Shown in pieces: positions 62,996 through 64,000 of a stretch of 64,000 nt of DNA. The notes beneath the pieces are model-generated. The model was given only the letters and a program-made list of their open reading frames with translations, did no database searches and was not told the DNA's origin. Each line of letters opens with the position of its first letter. Position 1 is the first letter of the stretch. The position numbers were made by a program, and so were the translations under genes. Source of the DNA: Globisporangium splendens (lineage: Eukaryota > Oomycota > Peronosporomycetes > Pythiales > Pythiaceae); assembly GCA_006386115.1 (NCBI GenBank), contig VFIW01000062.1:124001-188000 (forward strand), given 5' to 3'.

Positions 62996-64000
62996 ATGTC
63001 CGATGATGGTGTCAGTTCAGGCAGCGCGTCCTCGCCATCACCGCTGCTGCCCCCACTCGCGTCTGCACTTGCTGTGTGCCAGTACGGCGCGCAGCCGCAG
63101 CTCGGAGCGCTGTCCCACGTCGTGATGCGGATCAGCGAGTACCTCGACTGTGCGCTCCCATCGCTTTGGACGATTCCACGGGCATGTGAGGCGAATCTGC
63201 TCTTGTTACTGCAGCGACTTGCGGCTCGGGAGCCGTATGGGGGTGCAGACAAGTATTACCAGGCGTTCCAGGTTGCCAGCGGACTCGTGTCTGCGGTACG
63301 ACACAGCAACCTGGAAATGATCCAGTGGCTGTGCAAAGCGTGTACTCCGTTGGTGTTTGTCGAGACAGCGTTGCGAGAAGCAGTGAAGCTGGGCAATTTG
63401 CGCATTGTGCAGTGGTTTTGTGAAAATTATGAGGGTGGCGTCATCTCAGACGCCTCACTGATGGACGATGCGGCAGCCCACGGCCATCTCGAAATCTTGG
63501 AGTGGTTGCACAGGCATCCAAACACCAACGAATGTACCAGTGCTGCGATCGACAATGCCGTGCTGAATAACCATTTCGAGGTCGTCAAGTGGCTTCATGC
63601 GACTTTTGAGTATCGGTCTCCGGATGCTCTGCGGTACGCAATTACTCGTGGCCACCTGGATATCGCGCGGTTTTTGTTCGAGCACAAGTATGTTCTCCAC
63701 AGACCAAGCCGGTTCTCTGACCCTGTGTCGACTAGTCTTGATATGGTGAAGTGGGCTCACGAGTCGTCCATTGAAGGATATGCCGACTACTTTATGAAGT
63801 GTGCGACAACCGAAGGCGATTTGGAGATCGTGCAGTATCTCTTTGATACAGGCTTTGAAGGTCCAATGCGTGCTGCAATGGACAACGCCACCGGAAATGG
63901 TCACCTCGACATTGTCCAGTGGTTGCATGAAAATCACGGCTGTGAGTGTACCACGATGGCTATGGACGACGCGGCAAGAGGAGGTCATCTCGACGCGGTC
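62996..64000 (+). CDS. Ankyrin-repeat (WLHENR type) gene F, open to window end
   Basis: Reads 335 codons without a stop and continues beyond the window. It is the only family member here without a visible lesion. It starts MSDDGVSSGSASSPSPLLPP, followed by the conserved head (ALAVCQYGAQPQLGALSHVV, MRISEYLDCALPSLWTIPRA). Degenerate ankyrin units of ~33 residues follow: SNLEMIQWLCKACTPLVFVE, GNLRIVQWFCENYEGGVISD, GHLEILEWLHRHPNTNECTS, DLEIVQYLFDTGFEGPMRAA, GHLDIVQWLHENHGCECTTM. Helix pairs of this kind form extended protein-binding solenoids. These families are large and variable in oomycetes; a specific partner is unknown. Confidence 0.88.
   Translation, partial: MSDDGVSSGSASSPSPLLPPLASALAVCQYGAQPQLGALSHVVMRISEYLDCALPSLWTIPRACEANLLLLLQRLAAREPYGGADKYYQAFQVASGLVSAVRHSNLEMIQWLCKACTPLVFVETALREAVKLGNLRIVQWFCENYEGGVISDASLMDDAAAHGHLEILEWLHRHPNTNECTSAAIDNAVLNNHFEVVKWLHATFEYRSPDALRYAITRGHLDIARFLFEHKYVLHRPSRFSDPVSTSLDMVKWAHESSIEGYADYFMKCATTEGDLEIVQYLFDTGFEGPMRAAMDNATGNGHLDIVQWLHENHGCECTTMAMDDAARGGHLDAV

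Noticed and set aside
1..64000. CRISPR arrays, tRNA, rRNA, bacterial operons or prophage
   Set aside because: No spaced direct-repeat array, no cloverleaf or rRNA core sequence recognised by eye, and all genes are eukaryotic with introns. A tRNA scan was not possible, so a single tRNA could have been missed.

Overview
The window is nuclear DNA from an oomycete (water mould; Peronosporales/Pythiales sensu lato is likeliest, genus not determinable). This rests on compact genes on both strands, short introns with GTRNGT donors and YAG acceptors, a large family of degenerate ankyrin proteins with WLHENR-type repeats, bZIP-like/M96-type and IQ/WW/B-box proteins, an oomycete-style initiator (CTCATTTCC), and a non-LTR retrotransposon with a C-terminal RNase H. 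No bacterial, viral, CRISPR, rRNA or tRNA feature was seen. Exon models were built by hand from splice consensus and reading-frame closure. Most close exactly in phase, but none has transcript support.

Layout. 1-1.6 kb: 3' end of retrotransposon copy 1. 2.5 kb: Cys-rich/GYPPQ protein. 3.7-7.0 kb: PH-START-ORD oxysterol-binding-like lipid transfer protein. 7.7-9.8 kb: MYCBP/AMY-1 homologue and a TPR-prefoldin fusion, convergent. 9.9-13.2 kb: an IQ/WW/B-box gene carrying four in-frame stops. 13.2-20.9 kb: unknown protein, DUSP-domain protein, PDCD2-like MYND protein, BAR-domain protein, AFG1-like mitochondrial ATPase. 21.3-23.9 kb: retrotransposon copy 2 with clean target-site duplications. 23.9-28.4 kb: SWEET transporter, bZIP-like protein, L-2-hydroxyglutarate dehydrogenase. 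28.6-29.9 kb: broken ankyrin gene. 30.1-34.9 kb: 14-exon BLM-type RecQ helicase with a GRF zinc finger. 35.4-36.4 kb: pantothenate synthetase. 38.7-41.4 kb: kinesin. 41.9-49.3 kb: coiled-coil fragment, an ankyrin gene split by the near-intact retrotransposon copy 3, an ankyrin fragment, a small unknown gene. 49.5-60.6 kb: gamma-SNAP, an HTH-prephenate dehydratase-ACT fusion, a coiled-coil protein, a PDZ protein, a CCCH-WD40 (ZFWD) protein, a methyltransferase-like/TPR protein. 60.9-64 kb: ankyrin cluster (two broken, one open to the window edge).

The genes are mostly unrelated housekeeping functions (membrane traffic, lipid transfer, chaperones, DNA repair, aromatic amino acid and CoA biosynthesis, microtubule motor) rather than a pathway cluster. 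The dynamic part is the pairing of the ankyrin family with the retrotransposon: six ankyrin copies or fragments, of which only the last looks intact, plus a 435-bp inverted duplication carrying the same frameshift in both copies. The most unusual coding content is three domain fusions: HTH-prephenate dehydratase, TPR-prefoldin and GRF-RecQ.
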